Below are positions 1 through 7,914 of a stretch of 64,000 bases of DNA, piece after piece; within the stretch, counting starts at the first letter, position 1, and each line of letters begins with the position of its first letter. Under the pieces are notes generated by a model that saw nothing but the letters and a program-made list of their open reading frames with translations, was not told where the DNA came from and made no database searches. The translations under genes were made by a program, and so were the position numbers. This stretch comes from Christiangramia sp. (GTDB taxonomy: Bacteria > Bacteroidota > Bacteroidia > Flavobacteriales > Flavobacteriaceae): positions 1-64,000 of the forward strand of contig NZ_JAPYPC010000006.1 of assembly GCF_029937855.1 (NCBI RefSeq), in the 5' to 3' direction.

Positions 1-34
1 AGGCTGTTTTGATATACAATAAAAATTTTTAGAT

Positions 35-577
35 CTAATTTTTTTGGTTTAACCTGGCAAAAAGATCTATACTTATATATTTTCCGTTTTTCACCTCGCA
101 ATCACACATTCTCCCTTCATGTTTAAATCCCATTTTTTTCAAAGCTCTGGAAGAGTTATTATTACCAGTTTCAACATAAGCTTCCAGGCGATGAATTTTT
201 AAATGTTTGAGAAGGTATTCTATCACAGCATCAGCGGCTTCCTTTATATATCCATTTCCCCAGAATTCCGGTAAAAGCCAGAATCCAATTTCGGCTCTTT
301 TGTATTCGTGGTGTAGATCGTTGATTCCTATGGCTCCCATAAATTCACTTTCCTTTTTTGATCGAATAGCCCACCAAATTCCTGAACCTGACTTTTCCAA
401 ATTGGAATACCAGTTCATCTGTTCTTCCGTAGCTTTATATGTAGAAAACTGTACGCCATAGTATTTAATAACCTGTGGATGGGATAGCCCAAGAAAGATA
501 TTATTTTGATCTTCAGATACTATTCTATTCATGATCAATCTTTCAGTACTTAATAAGGGAAAATTTTCGCTTTTCAA
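35..577 (-). CDS. GNAT family N-acetyltransferase (RimJ/RimL type)
   Basis: This is a 180-residue single-domain acetyltransferase expected to move an acetyl group from acetyl-CoA to an amine; the substrate cannot be told. The N-terminus has the RimJ/RimL-like LLSTERLIM strand. The core has IGFWLLPEFWGNGY, the acetyl-CoA pyrophosphate-binding segment, followed by the C-terminal NNNSSRALKKMGFKHEG strand-helix typical of the Acetyltransf_3 group that acetylates ribosomal proteins, amino acids or antibiotics. Length is normal for the family. The gene stands alone: 147 bp without a visible gene separate it from the next minus-strand gene. The family call is firm; the role is open. Confidence 0.85.
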   Translation of the reverse strand: MKSENFPLLSTERLIMNRIVSEDQNNIFLGLSHPQVIKYYGVQFSTYKATEEQMNWYSNLEKSGSGIWWAIRSKKESEFMGAIGINDLHHEYKRAEIGFWLLPEFWGNGYIKEAADAVIEYLLKHLKIHRLEAYVETGNNNSSRALKKMGFKHEGRMCDCEVKNGKYISIDLFARLNQKN

Positions 578-724
578 ATTGATAAATTTAAAAGTTCATC
601 TATAATTAACGATATATAGATCCTTTTTTCCCAATTCTAAAATTGGGTATTCTAGTTTTCTATTAGCCGTTGAGATATAGATTTATTATTTATGATGAGT
701 ATATTATAAGAAATCGATAAACAA

Positions 725-1153
725 TTAAGTTTTTATGAAATCCATAAAATCGGCAAAGAATTCTTCTAATTTCATCATATTGGTGGCAAGAAAAGATTTT
801 ACTGCCGGCCAGTCTTTTCTATTGTTAATGCTTACATTATCCATTTCTACATAAATCCTGGAAATGATTTTTCCTTCAGGAAGTTCATAATTTTCCTTAA
901 AAATAATGTCAGGCAAATATTCCGATCTTAGAATTTTTTGTAGCGATTGAAGTTTTTCATAATAGTAATCGCGGATCAATTCATCTTCATCGATTACGTC
1001 TAATGAGACCTGAGCCATTTTTCTGTCAAAGGTAAATTTAAGCTGAATTTCCTTCATTTTGGTATTGTAAAGTATCCATTTATGTGGATACTGCTTTCCG
1101 AAGCTGGTCCAGAATTCCTGTCTTATCTTTTTTGATTCTTCTTTAGAGAACAT
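725..1153 (-). CDS. DUF4268 domain-containing protein
   Basis: This 142-residue cytosolic protein has no signal peptide or membrane segment. The start MFSKEESKKIRQEFWTSFGK and the WILYNTKMKEIQLKF and DRKMAQVSLDV segments resemble the DUF4268 family, whose members occur alone or as tails of restriction-like proteins and have no settled function. It is rich in charged and aromatic residues, which suits a small alpha/beta fold. The start codon lies one base downstream of the stop codon of the ZIP transporter gene, so the two are probably cotranscribed and perhaps translationally coupled. Nothing in the sequence links it to metal transport directly. Confidence 0.75.
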   Translation of the reverse strand: MFSKEESKKIRQEFWTSFGKQYPHKWILYNTKMKEIQLKFTFDRKMAQVSLDVIDEDELIRDYYYEKLQSLQKILRSEYLPDIIFKENYELPEGKIISRIYVEMDNVSINNRKDWPAVKSFLATNMMKLEEFFADFMDFIKT

Positions 1154-1154
1154 A

Positions 1155-1838
1155 TCAGATGAAATAAGCTAGGAGAATTCCTAGAATGATCACTCCCAAT
1201 TTTGACGCGTTGAAGGAATGGTTTTTAGACGATTCGAATAGAATAGTAGTTGAAACATGAAGAAATATTCCTATTACTACCGCATTTACATAGGGTGCAT
1301 ATTCACTGAAAAATGAAATATTATTTTTCAGCCAACTACCCAGCGGAGTCATCAAAGCAAAAAAAGCCAAAAAGAAGAACACTTTAGGTTTATTCATTTT
1401 GCTTTGAACAAGAAATACAGAAAGAATAGCGGCCACAGGTATCTTATGTACCACCACTCCGTGTAATAAATGATTGTCATTTTCTAAGGGAAACCCTTCC
1501 AGTAACGAGTGTAAACTTAAACTTACCAGTAGCAGTAAGGGGAAAGAATTAGATTTACCGTGAAAATGTAAATGCCCATGTTCTACTCCTTTAGATAGAA
1601 ATTCCAGTACAATTTGTAGTAGTAGCCCCAGCATGATAAAAACTCCGATTCCGGAATCTGGTTCCCGGTAAACGTCTGGGAGCAATTCCAGAACGGTAAC
1701 GGCTAAAAGGTAAGCGCCACTAAAAGCCAGAAGAAGTTTAAATCCCGATGAACTTCCAGGTTTTAGAAATAGAGAGATGATAAATCCTGCGACAACTGCA
1801 AGTATGGGTAAAATATAAATGTATAGGTCTGTAAGCAA
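1155..1838 (-). CDS. ZIP family metal transporter
   Basis: This 227-residue inner-membrane protein with about seven to eight hydrophobic helices is expected to import divalent metal ions such as zinc into the cytosol. The variable loop after the third helix is histidine-rich (HGHLHFHG, residues 87-94), a common ZIP metal-binding loop. Helix IV holds the conserved H110-S-L-L-E114-G motif and helix V holds H126 and H131 (HKIPVA), matching the ZIP binuclear metal site. Length is at the short end but complete. It is the first gene of a two-gene unit with the DUF4268 protein. The metal could be zinc, iron or manganese. Confidence 0.88.
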   Translation of the reverse strand: MLTDLYIYILPILAVVAGFIISLFLKPGSSSGFKLLLAFSGAYLLAVTVLELLPDVYREPDSGIGVFIMLGLLLQIVLEFLSKGVEHGHLHFHGKSNSFPLLLLVSLSLHSLLEGFPLENDNHLLHGVVVHKIPVAAILSVFLVQSKMNKPKVFFFLAFFALMTPLGSWLKNNISFFSEYAPYVNAVVIGIFLHVSTTILFESSKNHSFNASKLGVIILGILLAYFI

Positions 1839-1923
1839 AGTATTTTTGGTTGGTGATTAGTGAGTAGTCCAAAACTAATCCGGAACTATCCCTTAATAAT
1901 TATACTTTCGGACAAAATTAACT

Positions 1924-1931
1924 TATTTTTG
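1924..1931 (+). promoter_or_regulatory. Bacteroidota-type -7 promoter element
   Basis: The octamer TATTTTTG matches the Bacteroidota -7 consensus TAnnTTTG and lies 21 bp before the ATG of the THUMP methyltransferase gene. A clear -33 TTG at the right distance was not found, so only the -7 half is supported. It predicts a very short leader. Confidence 0.45.
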
Positions 1932-1951
1932 CGGTTCTATAAAGAAGGAAT

Positions 1952-3106
1952 ATGGATAACTATAGAATGATCGCAAAGACCCTCTATGGGTTTGAAACAA
2001 TCCTTGCAAAAGAATTACTTGATCTAGGAGCGATGGACATTAAAGAAGGTAACCGAATGGTTAGCTTTGTAGGGGATCTGGGCTTTATGTATAAGGCCAA
2101 TCTTTGTTTAAGAACAGCCATAAAAATCCTTAAACCCTATGAAAGTTTTCGGGTAAATTCTGAACAGGAACTATATGATAATATAAAACGTCTTCCCTGG
2201 GAAAAATTCCTTGCTGAAGATGGAAGCCTGGCGATAGATTCAGCAGTACATTCTGATATTTTTACGCATTCTCAATATGTAGCATTAAAAAGTAAGGATG
2301 CGATCGTAGACAGATTCAGGGAAAAATTTGGAAAGCGACCGGATGTAGATCTTGATTTTCCAGATTTGAGAATAAATATTCATATTGAAAAGAACTTCTG
2401 TAATGTGTCTTTCGATAGTTCTGGAGATTCTCTACACAAGCGTGGCTATCGGTCTGCTACGAATATTGCGCCTATTAATGAGGTTTTAGCCGCCGGCATG
2501 TTGCTTATGTCTGGATGGGATGGGCAGTGTGATTTTCTGGATCCTATGTGCGGTAGTGGAACCATTCCTATTGAAGCAGCGATGATCGCGTGTAATATTC
2601 CTCCAAATCTGAATAGAAAAGAGTTTGCTTTTGAAAGATGGCAGGACTGGGATGAAGATCTATTTGAAAAAATCGAAGAATCGGCTTTAAAAAAAGTAAG
2701 GGATTTTCATTATAAGATCAAAGGTTTCGATAAAGCACCTTCCGCAGTAATGAAAGCGAAAGAAAATGTGAAGAATGCGAATCTTTCAGATTTTATTGAA
2801 ATAGAACAAAGAAGCTTTTTCGAAAGTGAAAAGCAGAATGAAGGTTACTTGCATATGTTATTTAATCCTCCATATGGAGAACGTTTGGAGATTGATATCG
2901 AAGATTTCTACGGGAAAATAGGAGACACCTTAAAGCAAAATTATCCCGGAACTCATGCCTGGTTTATAGCTACCAACTTTGATGCGATTAAAAGCGTTGG
3001 TTTAAGGGCATCCAGAAAAATAAAATTATATAATGGCCCGTTGGAAGCAAGACTGCTGAAGTACGTACTTTACGAAGGCTCTAAAAAGAAAAGTAAACAG
3101 ATTTAA
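1952..3106 (+). CDS. THUMP domain class I SAM-dependent RNA methyltransferase (RlmL/RlmKL N-terminal type)
   Basis: This 384-residue cytosolic enzyme is predicted to methylate a guanine N2 of 23S rRNA using S-adenosylmethionine. Residues 1-160 form the ferredoxin-like and THUMP RNA-binding region (YGFETILAKELLDLGA at the start). The methyltransferase domain carries motif I-like LDPMCGSGTIPIEAAMIA around residues 196-213 and the catalytic FNPPYGERL motif near residues 304-312. It corresponds to the RlmL half of Escherichia coli RlmKL, without the RlmK half, as is usual in Bacteroidota. The ATG at 1952 gives the expected N-terminus. Its 3' end overlaps the convergent DUF6048 gene by 4 bp. Confidence 0.9.
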   Translation: MDNYRMIAKTLYGFETILAKELLDLGAMDIKEGNRMVSFVGDLGFMYKANLCLRTAIKILKPYESFRVNSEQELYDNIKRLPWEKFLAEDGSLAIDSAVHSDIFTHSQYVALKSKDAIVDRFREKFGKRPDVDLDFPDLRINIHIEKNFCNVSFDSSGDSLHKRGYRSATNIAPINEVLAAGMLLMSGWDGQCDFLDPMCGSGTIPIEAAMIACNIPPNLNRKEFAFERWQDWDEDLFEKIEESALKKVRDFHYKIKGFDKAPSAVMKAKENVKNANLSDFIEIEQRSFFESEKQNEGYLHMLFNPPYGERLEIDIEDFYGKIGDTLKQNYPGTHAWFIATNFDAIKSVGLRASRKIKLYNGPLEARLLKYVLYEGSKKKSKQI

Positions 3107-3807
3107 TTCCTGGCTTTTTTATAGAAAGGGAGTAAATAGGAGATAGTATATCCAAAACCGGCTCCAAATTCACTACTGTCGTAAGTTCTACCAAATCCGG
3201 GGATGGCGAGGTTATCAAAATTCGTTGGGCTATTTTGTCCAATTCTTCTTTTAAGCTGAACATTGGCAGAAAGGAAGAGATTTTTAATCACTTCTACCTT
3301 TATTCCTATCATTACTTCAGCCCAACTGGCAGTTAATCCTGTGTTTTCTGTATTGTCCTCTCTAATATCTGGTCCAAAATAGTTTGAAGAAGTATATATT
3401 CTATATTGCTCCAGAGTTTGAGAGAAAGTAGCAAACCCATATCGAACGCCCACAAAAATGGCATTCTGCATATCCAGCCAGTTTTCATAAGCATTATAAT
3501 CTCCTCCCAGCTTTATATAACTTCCGTTGGTGGTGGTAAGAATATTATCTCCTTCAAAAGTGATCTTCTCGGTGCCTAATTCCGCAGCGATATAATAGTT
3601 TTTATAAATGCGATAATCTCCAACGATCTGGAATCCGCTGAAATTATCGTCGAGGAGGGTACGAAGGGGTTTACTCAGGTCAATGCCGACTCTAATTCCG
3701 TATTTTTCATTATAATTTAGGGTGTCTTTGGCAGATGCCTGCTGTTGTGCGGAAAGAGATAAACCGGCTAGAAGTATAAAAATAAAGCTAGAAAAATATC
3801 GATACAT
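3103..3807 (-). CDS. DUF6048 family outer-membrane-like protein
   Basis: A 234-residue exported protein. I placed the start at 3807 because the frame then opens with MYRYFSSFIFILLAGLSLSAQ, a clean Sec signal peptide; the longer open frame to 3891 would put 28 basic residues in front of it. The rest alternates aromatic and polar residues in strand-like stretches (GIRVGIDLSKPLR, YIAAELGTE, FGAGFGYTISYLLPF) and ends in an aromatic-containing strand, consistent with a small beta-barrel. It resembles the flavobacterial DUF6048 family; function unknown. It overlaps the DUF6452 lipoprotein gene by 20 bp, the pairing usual for these families, so the two products probably act together in the envelope. 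Confidence 0.8.
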   Translation of the reverse strand: MYRYFSSFIFILLAGLSLSAQQQASAKDTLNYNEKYGIRVGIDLSKPLRTLLDDNFSGFQIVGDYRIYKNYYIAAELGTEKITFEGDNILTTTNGSYIKLGGDYNAYENWLDMQNAIFVGVRYGFATFSQTLEQYRIYTSSNYFGPDIREDNTENTGLTASWAEVMIGIKVEVIKNLFLSANVQLKRRIGQNSPTNFDNLAIPGFGRTYDSSEFGAGFGYTISYLLPFYKKARN

Positions 3808-4336
3808 GCGCCTGATTTTGATCTTCAACATTTGGTTCTTCAATCTGTACATCCTGTATCCAGTTAGGGCCATCTGCTCCACCTTCAACATTTGTTTTTA
3901 ATCCCACATAACTCACTTTGTAAGCACAAGCCCTGTTTATATATTCTTCCTCTCTTCCGTAGGTAAAACTGATGGTATCTCTTAAGCCGGTATTGGTGGC
4001 TGTGGTATCCCCTTCTTCAGTATTTAAGGTAAATACATATTCGGTTAGATCATTATTGGTTCTTAAAGGGATTGCCAAGCTATCCCGGGTGTATCTAAAA
4101 TATTCCACAGCATTACCACTTCCGGTATTTATTACGAAATCTGTACTATCACTATTTACAGATCTTATGCTGAGATTTTGAGGAGTTTTAAGCTCATTTG
4201 GATCTTCTATGTCGTAAAACCTTATGATAAGAAGAGGTGTGGTCTCGATAGATTCAGCGCAAATGTCATCGCGCTGACAGCCAAACATGGTCAACAGCAT
4301 TAGAATAAGAAAAAAACTATATTTATTTATTCTCAT
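3788..4336 (-). CDS. DUF6452 family lipoprotein
   Basis: A 182-residue protein with a lipoprotein signal: a hydrophobic stretch and the lipobox LTMFGC with the acylated cysteine at residue 20. The mature part (QRDDICAE, then RFYDIEDPNELK) is strand-rich and ends near DVQIEEPNVEDQNQAHVSIFF. It matches the DUF6452 family of Bacteroidota, which is regularly encoded between rlmD and a DUF6048 gene; no biochemical role is known. Here it starts 6 bp after the rlmD stop codon and overlaps the DUF6048 gene by 20 bp, so the three are one operon. An outer-membrane or periplasmic location is likely. Confidence 0.82.
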   Translation of the reverse strand: MRINKYSFFLILMLLTMFGCQRDDICAESIETTPLLIIRFYDIEDPNELKTPQNLSIRSVNSDSTDFVINTGSGNAVEYFRYTRDSLAIPLRTNNDLTEYVFTLNTEEGDTTATNTGLRDTISFTYGREEEYINRACAYKVSYVGLKTNVEGGADGPNWIQDVQIEEPNVEDQNQAHVSIFF

Positions 4337-4342
4337 TTATGT

Positions 4343-5755
4343 CTATTTTCTTCTTTCCAAACATACTACATTTTCCACGTGATGGGTTTGGGGAAACATA
4401 TCTACCGCCTGAACAGAGGTTACTTGATAATGCTCATCCAATAATGCCAAATCCCTGGCCTGGGTTGCTGAATTACAGCTAACGTAGACAATACGCTGCG
4501 GCAATATACCAATAATTTGAGCCACTACATCTTTGTGCATCCCATCCCTTGGTGGATCTGTAATGATAACGTCTGGATGTCCATGTTTATTGATAAAGCT
4601 TTCTGTAAAGACTTTTTTCATATCACCCACATAGAATTCCACATTATCTATCTGGTTTCTTTCAGCGTTTTCTTTAGCATCTTTAATGGCTTCCGGGACT
4701 GCCTCTACACCAATAACCTTCTTCGCATTCTTAGCCACAAATTGTGCTATCGTGCCTGTTCCTGTATAAAGATCGTACACCAGTTCATCACCTTTTAAAT
4801 TCGCGTAATTTCTGGTAATCTTGTATAAATTATAGGCCTGATCTGAATTGGTTTGATAAAAAGATTTGGCGTTGATCTTAAATTTAAGACCTTCCATCTC
4901 TTCAAAAATATGATCACGACCTTTAAAACAAATGATCTCCTGGTCGTAAATTGTATCATTTGCTTTACTATTTATTACATATTGCAAAGAGGTAATTTCA
5001 GGAAACTTTTCTGCTATTGCATTCAGTAACAATTCTCTTTTATCTTTATTCTCTTGGAAGAATTGAACAAGGATCATAATCTCACCCGTAGAAGTGGTTC
5101 TAATCATTAAGGTACGCAACAATCCTTCCTGATTTCGAGTATTAAAAAAAGCCAGGCCGTTTTCTACGGCGAATTCCTTTACAAAATTTCTAATAGCATT
5201 ACTAGGGTCTGCCTGAAGATGACATTTTTTAATGTCCAAAATTTTGTCCCACATTCCAGGAATATGAAATCCTAAAGCATTTCTGTTCTGAATATCTTCC
5301 CCACTTTGAATTTCTTCCTGAGTTAACCAACGACTATCACTAAAGGAAAACTCCATTTTGTTGCGATAGAAGTAAATATCCTCACTTCCAAGAATAGGTG
5401 TGATTTCGGGAAGTTCAATCTTACCAAGTCTTCTTAGGTTGTTTTCAACTTCATTTTGCTTATAATTCAGTTGAAACTTATAGTCCATATTTTGCCATTT
5501 GCAACCACCGCAGGTTCCAAAATGCTGGCAAACAGGTTCAGTTCTTTTATCAGATAATTTGTGAAAATTGGTAGCTGTTCCCTGATAGTAAGATTTTCTT
5601 TTTCTTGTGGTTTGAACATCGGCCACATCTCCAGGAACGGCATTGTCTATAAATATAACCCTTCCGTCTGGCGATTTGGCGATAGCCTTGCCTTTGGCCC
5701 CGGCATCTATAACTTCAATTTCAGTAAAAAGCTTGTTTTTATTTCTTCTTGCCAT
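4343..5755 (-). CDS. rlmD: 23S rRNA (uracil(1939)-C(5))-methyltransferase RlmD
   Basis: A 470-residue TrmA-family enzyme that uses SAM to make 5-methyluridine in 23S rRNA. An N-terminal TRAM domain (residues about 5-60) is followed by the iron-sulfur cluster cysteines C76, C82 and C85 in CQHFGTCGGCKWQ, with the fourth ligand in the later KKCHLQ. The C-terminal Rossmann domain has DLYTGTGTIAQFVA, ITDPPRDGMH and the catalytic cysteine in VYVSCNSATQARDL. Length is normal. It heads an operon with the DUF6452 and DUF6048 genes; the link between rRNA modification and the envelope proteins is unexplained but recurrent in the phylum. TrmA-family paralogues (RlmC, TrmA) are alternatives, but the Fe-S cysteines fit RlmD. 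Confidence 0.9.
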   Translation of the reverse strand: MARRNKNKLFTEIEVIDAGAKGKAIAKSPDGRVIFIDNAVPGDVADVQTTRKRKSYYQGTATNFHKLSDKRTEPVCQHFGTCGGCKWQNMDYKFQLNYKQNEVENNLRRLGKIELPEITPILGSEDIYFYRNKMEFSFSDSRWLTQEEIQSGEDIQNRNALGFHIPGMWDKILDIKKCHLQADPSNAIRNFVKEFAVENGLAFFNTRNQEGLLRTLMIRTTSTGEIMILVQFFQENKDKRELLLNAIAEKFPEITSLQYVINSKANDTIYDQEIICFKGRDHIFEEMEGLKFKINAKSFYQTNSDQAYNLYKITRNYANLKGDELVYDLYTGTGTIAQFVAKNAKKVIGVEAVPEAIKDAKENAERNQIDNVEFYVGDMKKVFTESFINKHGHPDVIITDPPRDGMHKDVVAQIIGILPQRIVYVSCNSATQARDLALLDEHYQVTSVQAVDMFPQTHHVENVVCLERRK

Positions 5756-5930
5756 AGCGCAAAAATAGGATAATTAACAAGATTTAAAGAGGAGGCAGTT
5801 GAAATTTTCAACAAACATTTAGTAATTTGCAACAATTCAAATTTTGGGGATGATTTCTCTCCCTTTTCGACGCTTTTCAACCGAAAAAAGAAGGAATTGC
5901 ATAACACTAATTCAAAAACGAAAAACTAAC

Positions 5931-7214
5931 ATGCCATTACCTAAGATCAAATCTTCAGAAGAAGCTATAAAACTTGAAGACCAACATGGGGCACATAATT
6001 ACCATCCTTTACCTGCAGTACTTAGCAGGGGTGAAGGGGTTCATGTTTGGGACGTGGAAGGTAATAAATATTACGATTTTCTTTCGGCGTATTCTGCAGT
6101 AAACCAGGGGCATTGTCACCCGAAAATTGTGGGTGCATTACATGAACAGGCTTCTAAACTGGCTTTAACTTCCCGTGCTTTTCATAATGATGTATTGGGT
6201 GCATATGAAAAATATGCTACAGAATATTTCGGCTTTGACAAGCTATTACCTATGAATACGGGGGCTGAAGCAGTTGAAACGGCTATTAAAATTGCCAGAA
6301 AATGGGCCTATGAAAGAAAAGGAGTTAAGGAAACGGAAGCGCAGATCATAGTTTGTGCAAATAATTTCCACGGAAGAACTACTACTATTATTTCATTTTC
6401 CAATGATGAAGAAGCTCGTAGAAACTTTGGACCATACACTCCAGGATTTATAAAAATTAACTATGATGATCCCGAAGCACTGGAAGCGGCTATTGAAGCG
6501 AATCCTAATGTTGCAGGTTTTCTGATAGAGCCAATCCAGGGAGAAGCAGGAGTTTATACTCCGGCAGATGATTTTATGATGAGAGCGAAGGAGATCTGTA
6601 ATAAGCATAATGTGTTATTTATGGCAGATGAAATCCAGACGGGTATTGCAAGAACCGGTGGATTGTTGGCCGTTTGTGGCCATTGTACCTGTGAAGGTCA
6701 TTGTGAACGTCAGGAAGAAACTTACAGTAAGCCTGATATTCTTATTCTTGGGAAAGCTCTTTCCGGAGGAAATTATCCAGTTTCAGCTGTGCTTGCAGAT
6801 AATGAAATAATGGATGTGATCCAACCGGGTCAGCACGGATCTACATTTGGTGGAAATCCGGTAGCTGCAGCAGTAGCGGTGGCTGCGTTAGATGTTGTGA
6901 AAGATGAACATTTAATTCAGAATGCCAGAAAACTCGGGAAACTTTTCAGAAGGTTACTGGACGATTATATTAGAGAATCTAATATCGTAAATCTTGTTAG
7001 AGGACGCGGATTATTGAATGCGATCGTTATCAATGATTCTGAAGAAAGTTCTACTGCCTGGGATATTTGTATGGCACTTAAAGAGAATGGACTTTTAGCT
7101 AAACCCACCCATGGTAATATTATTCGTTTTGCACCACCATTGGTAATGAATGAAGAACAATTGAGAGATTGTGTAAATATTATTGTAAAGACTCTAAAGC
7201 AGTTTGAAAAATAA
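5931..7214 (+). CDS. rocD: Ornithine--oxo-acid transaminase
   Basis: A 427-residue PLP enzyme that converts ornithine and 2-oxoglutarate to glutamate semialdehyde and glutamate, linking arginine and proline metabolism. I chose the ATG at 5931 (MPLPKIKSSEEAI); the open frame begins at 5844 but the extra 29 residues are basic and unlike the family. Recognisable parts are NTGAEAVETAIK (109-120), IEPIQGEAGV (199-208), DEIQTG (233-238) and the PLP-binding lysine K275 in ILGKALSGG. Oddly, residues 249-258 read CGHCTCEGHC, four cysteines and two histidines between TGGLLAV and KPDILILGK, where many RocD proteins have only a short loop. It is transcribed alone and ends at a strong bidirectional terminator. 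Confidence 0.92.
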   Translation: MPLPKIKSSEEAIKLEDQHGAHNYHPLPAVLSRGEGVHVWDVEGNKYYDFLSAYSAVNQGHCHPKIVGALHEQASKLALTSRAFHNDVLGAYEKYATEYFGFDKLLPMNTGAEAVETAIKIARKWAYERKGVKETEAQIIVCANNFHGRTTTIISFSNDEEARRNFGPYTPGFIKINYDDPEALEAAIEANPNVAGFLIEPIQGEAGVYTPADDFMMRAKEICNKHNVLFMADEIQTGIARTGGLLAVCGHCTCEGHCERQEETYSKPDILILGKALSGGNYPVSAVLADNEIMDVIQPGQHGSTFGGNPVAAAVAVAALDVVKDEHLIQNARKLGKLFRRLLDDYIRESNIVNLVRGRGLLNAIVINDSEESSTAWDICMALKENGLLAKPTHGNIIRFAPPLVMNEEQLRDCVNIIVKTLKQFEK

Positions 7215-7232
7215 ATTTCACAGTGAATAAAT

Positions 7233-7264
7233 AAAAAAATCCCGCTTTTTGGCGGGATTTTTTT
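7233..7264. terminator. Bidirectional intrinsic terminator
   Basis: A hairpin with arms AAAAAATCCCGC and GCGGGATTTTTT around a short T/G loop sits between the convergent rocD and CCC-motif genes. The T-tract follows the stem on either strand, so it can end both transcripts. Confidence 0.85.
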
Positions 7265-7277
7265 ATTAGAAAAATGA

Positions 7278-7604
7278 TTATCCACCATATTCTCTCAGGA
7301 TTTCTTCCTGCATCTGCCTCATTTCATCTACGCCACCAAGCATTAGAATACTTATAATTCCAGCTATAATACTTAAACCAAGTAAGACCAATCCAATTAT
7401 ACTAAGGATCCTGCCTGCTTTTACATTTTGATAACCGGTATATAATTCAGGATTTGCACTGTATATTTCTGTGGCTCGTTTTGCCATTACCAGGGCGATA
7501 ATGCCAAAAACTGCGCCCGGTATGCCATAACAACAACAGCCTATAATTGATAAAATTCCGAAAATTAGAATGAGGGTTGAATTAGGTAGTTCTTTTTTTT
7601 CCAT
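7278..7604 (-). CDS. CCC motif membrane protein (DUF4190-like)
   Basis: A 108-residue small inner-membrane protein with two hydrophobic segments (about residues 10-39 and 64-90). The first carries the run CCCYGIPGAVFGIIALV, the triple-cysteine signature after which the Bacteroidota family is named; the second is GRILSIIGLVLLGLSIIAGI. Between them is a short basic and aromatic loop (KRATEIYSANPELYTGYQNVKAG). Function is unknown; the layout resembles DUF4190 proteins. It starts 16 bp after the DUF2752 gene, a common partner, and the pair may form a membrane assembly. The T9SS cargo gene upstream is in the same unit. Confidence 0.8.
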   Translation of the reverse strand: MEKKELPNSTLILIFGILSIIGCCCYGIPGAVFGIIALVMAKRATEIYSANPELYTGYQNVKAGRILSIIGLVLLGLSIIAGIISILMLGGVDEMRQMQEEILREYGG

Positions 7605-7620
7605 AAAAAATGTTTGTTGG

Positions 7621-7914
7621 TTAGTTGAAAATATGAATCATTTTAAAAATATAAGCCCCTGCGATTACAACCGCATTAAAAATTATAAGTCCCATTTTTA
7701 TCTGGAAGTCATATTTAAACCTGATAAATAGATTGATGAGCAGGAAGACCATTAAAACCCCTAAACTATAAATGGCGGGATACATAAAGAAAGCTTCCTG
7801 AAATTCACCCTGAAATAAAAGCAATGCCGCACGTTGTCCGCCGCAGCCCGTACAATCAATACCTAAAACCGTTTTGTTCAGGCAGGGAAACATGTATTCT
7901 TTCAGGTTATTCAA
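7621..7914 (-). CDS. DUF2752 domain-containing membrane protein
   Basis: A 97-residue protein with two or three predicted membrane helices. It shows the DUF2752 hallmark CLNKTVLGIDCTGCGGQRA: a short Cys-x2-Cys-Gly-Gly-Gln motif in front of the first helix, followed by LFQGEFQEAF. Family members often sit beside CCC-motif/DUF4190 proteins, as here. The role is unknown; the paired cysteines could bind metal or form a disulfide, which is inference. The gene overlaps the 3' end of the upstream T9SS protein gene by 4 bp, so translation is probably coupled. Confidence 0.85.
   Translation of the reverse strand: MNNLKEYMFPCLNKTVLGIDCTGCGGQRAALLLFQGEFQEAFFMYPAIYSLGVLMVFLLINLFIRFKYDFQIKMGLIIFNAVVIAGAYIFKMIHIFN

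Noticed and set aside
5844-5930. Upstream extension of rocD to the first in-frame ATG
   Set aside because: The added 29 residues are basic and unlike any ornithine aminotransferase N-terminus; the ATG at 5931 gives a normal start.
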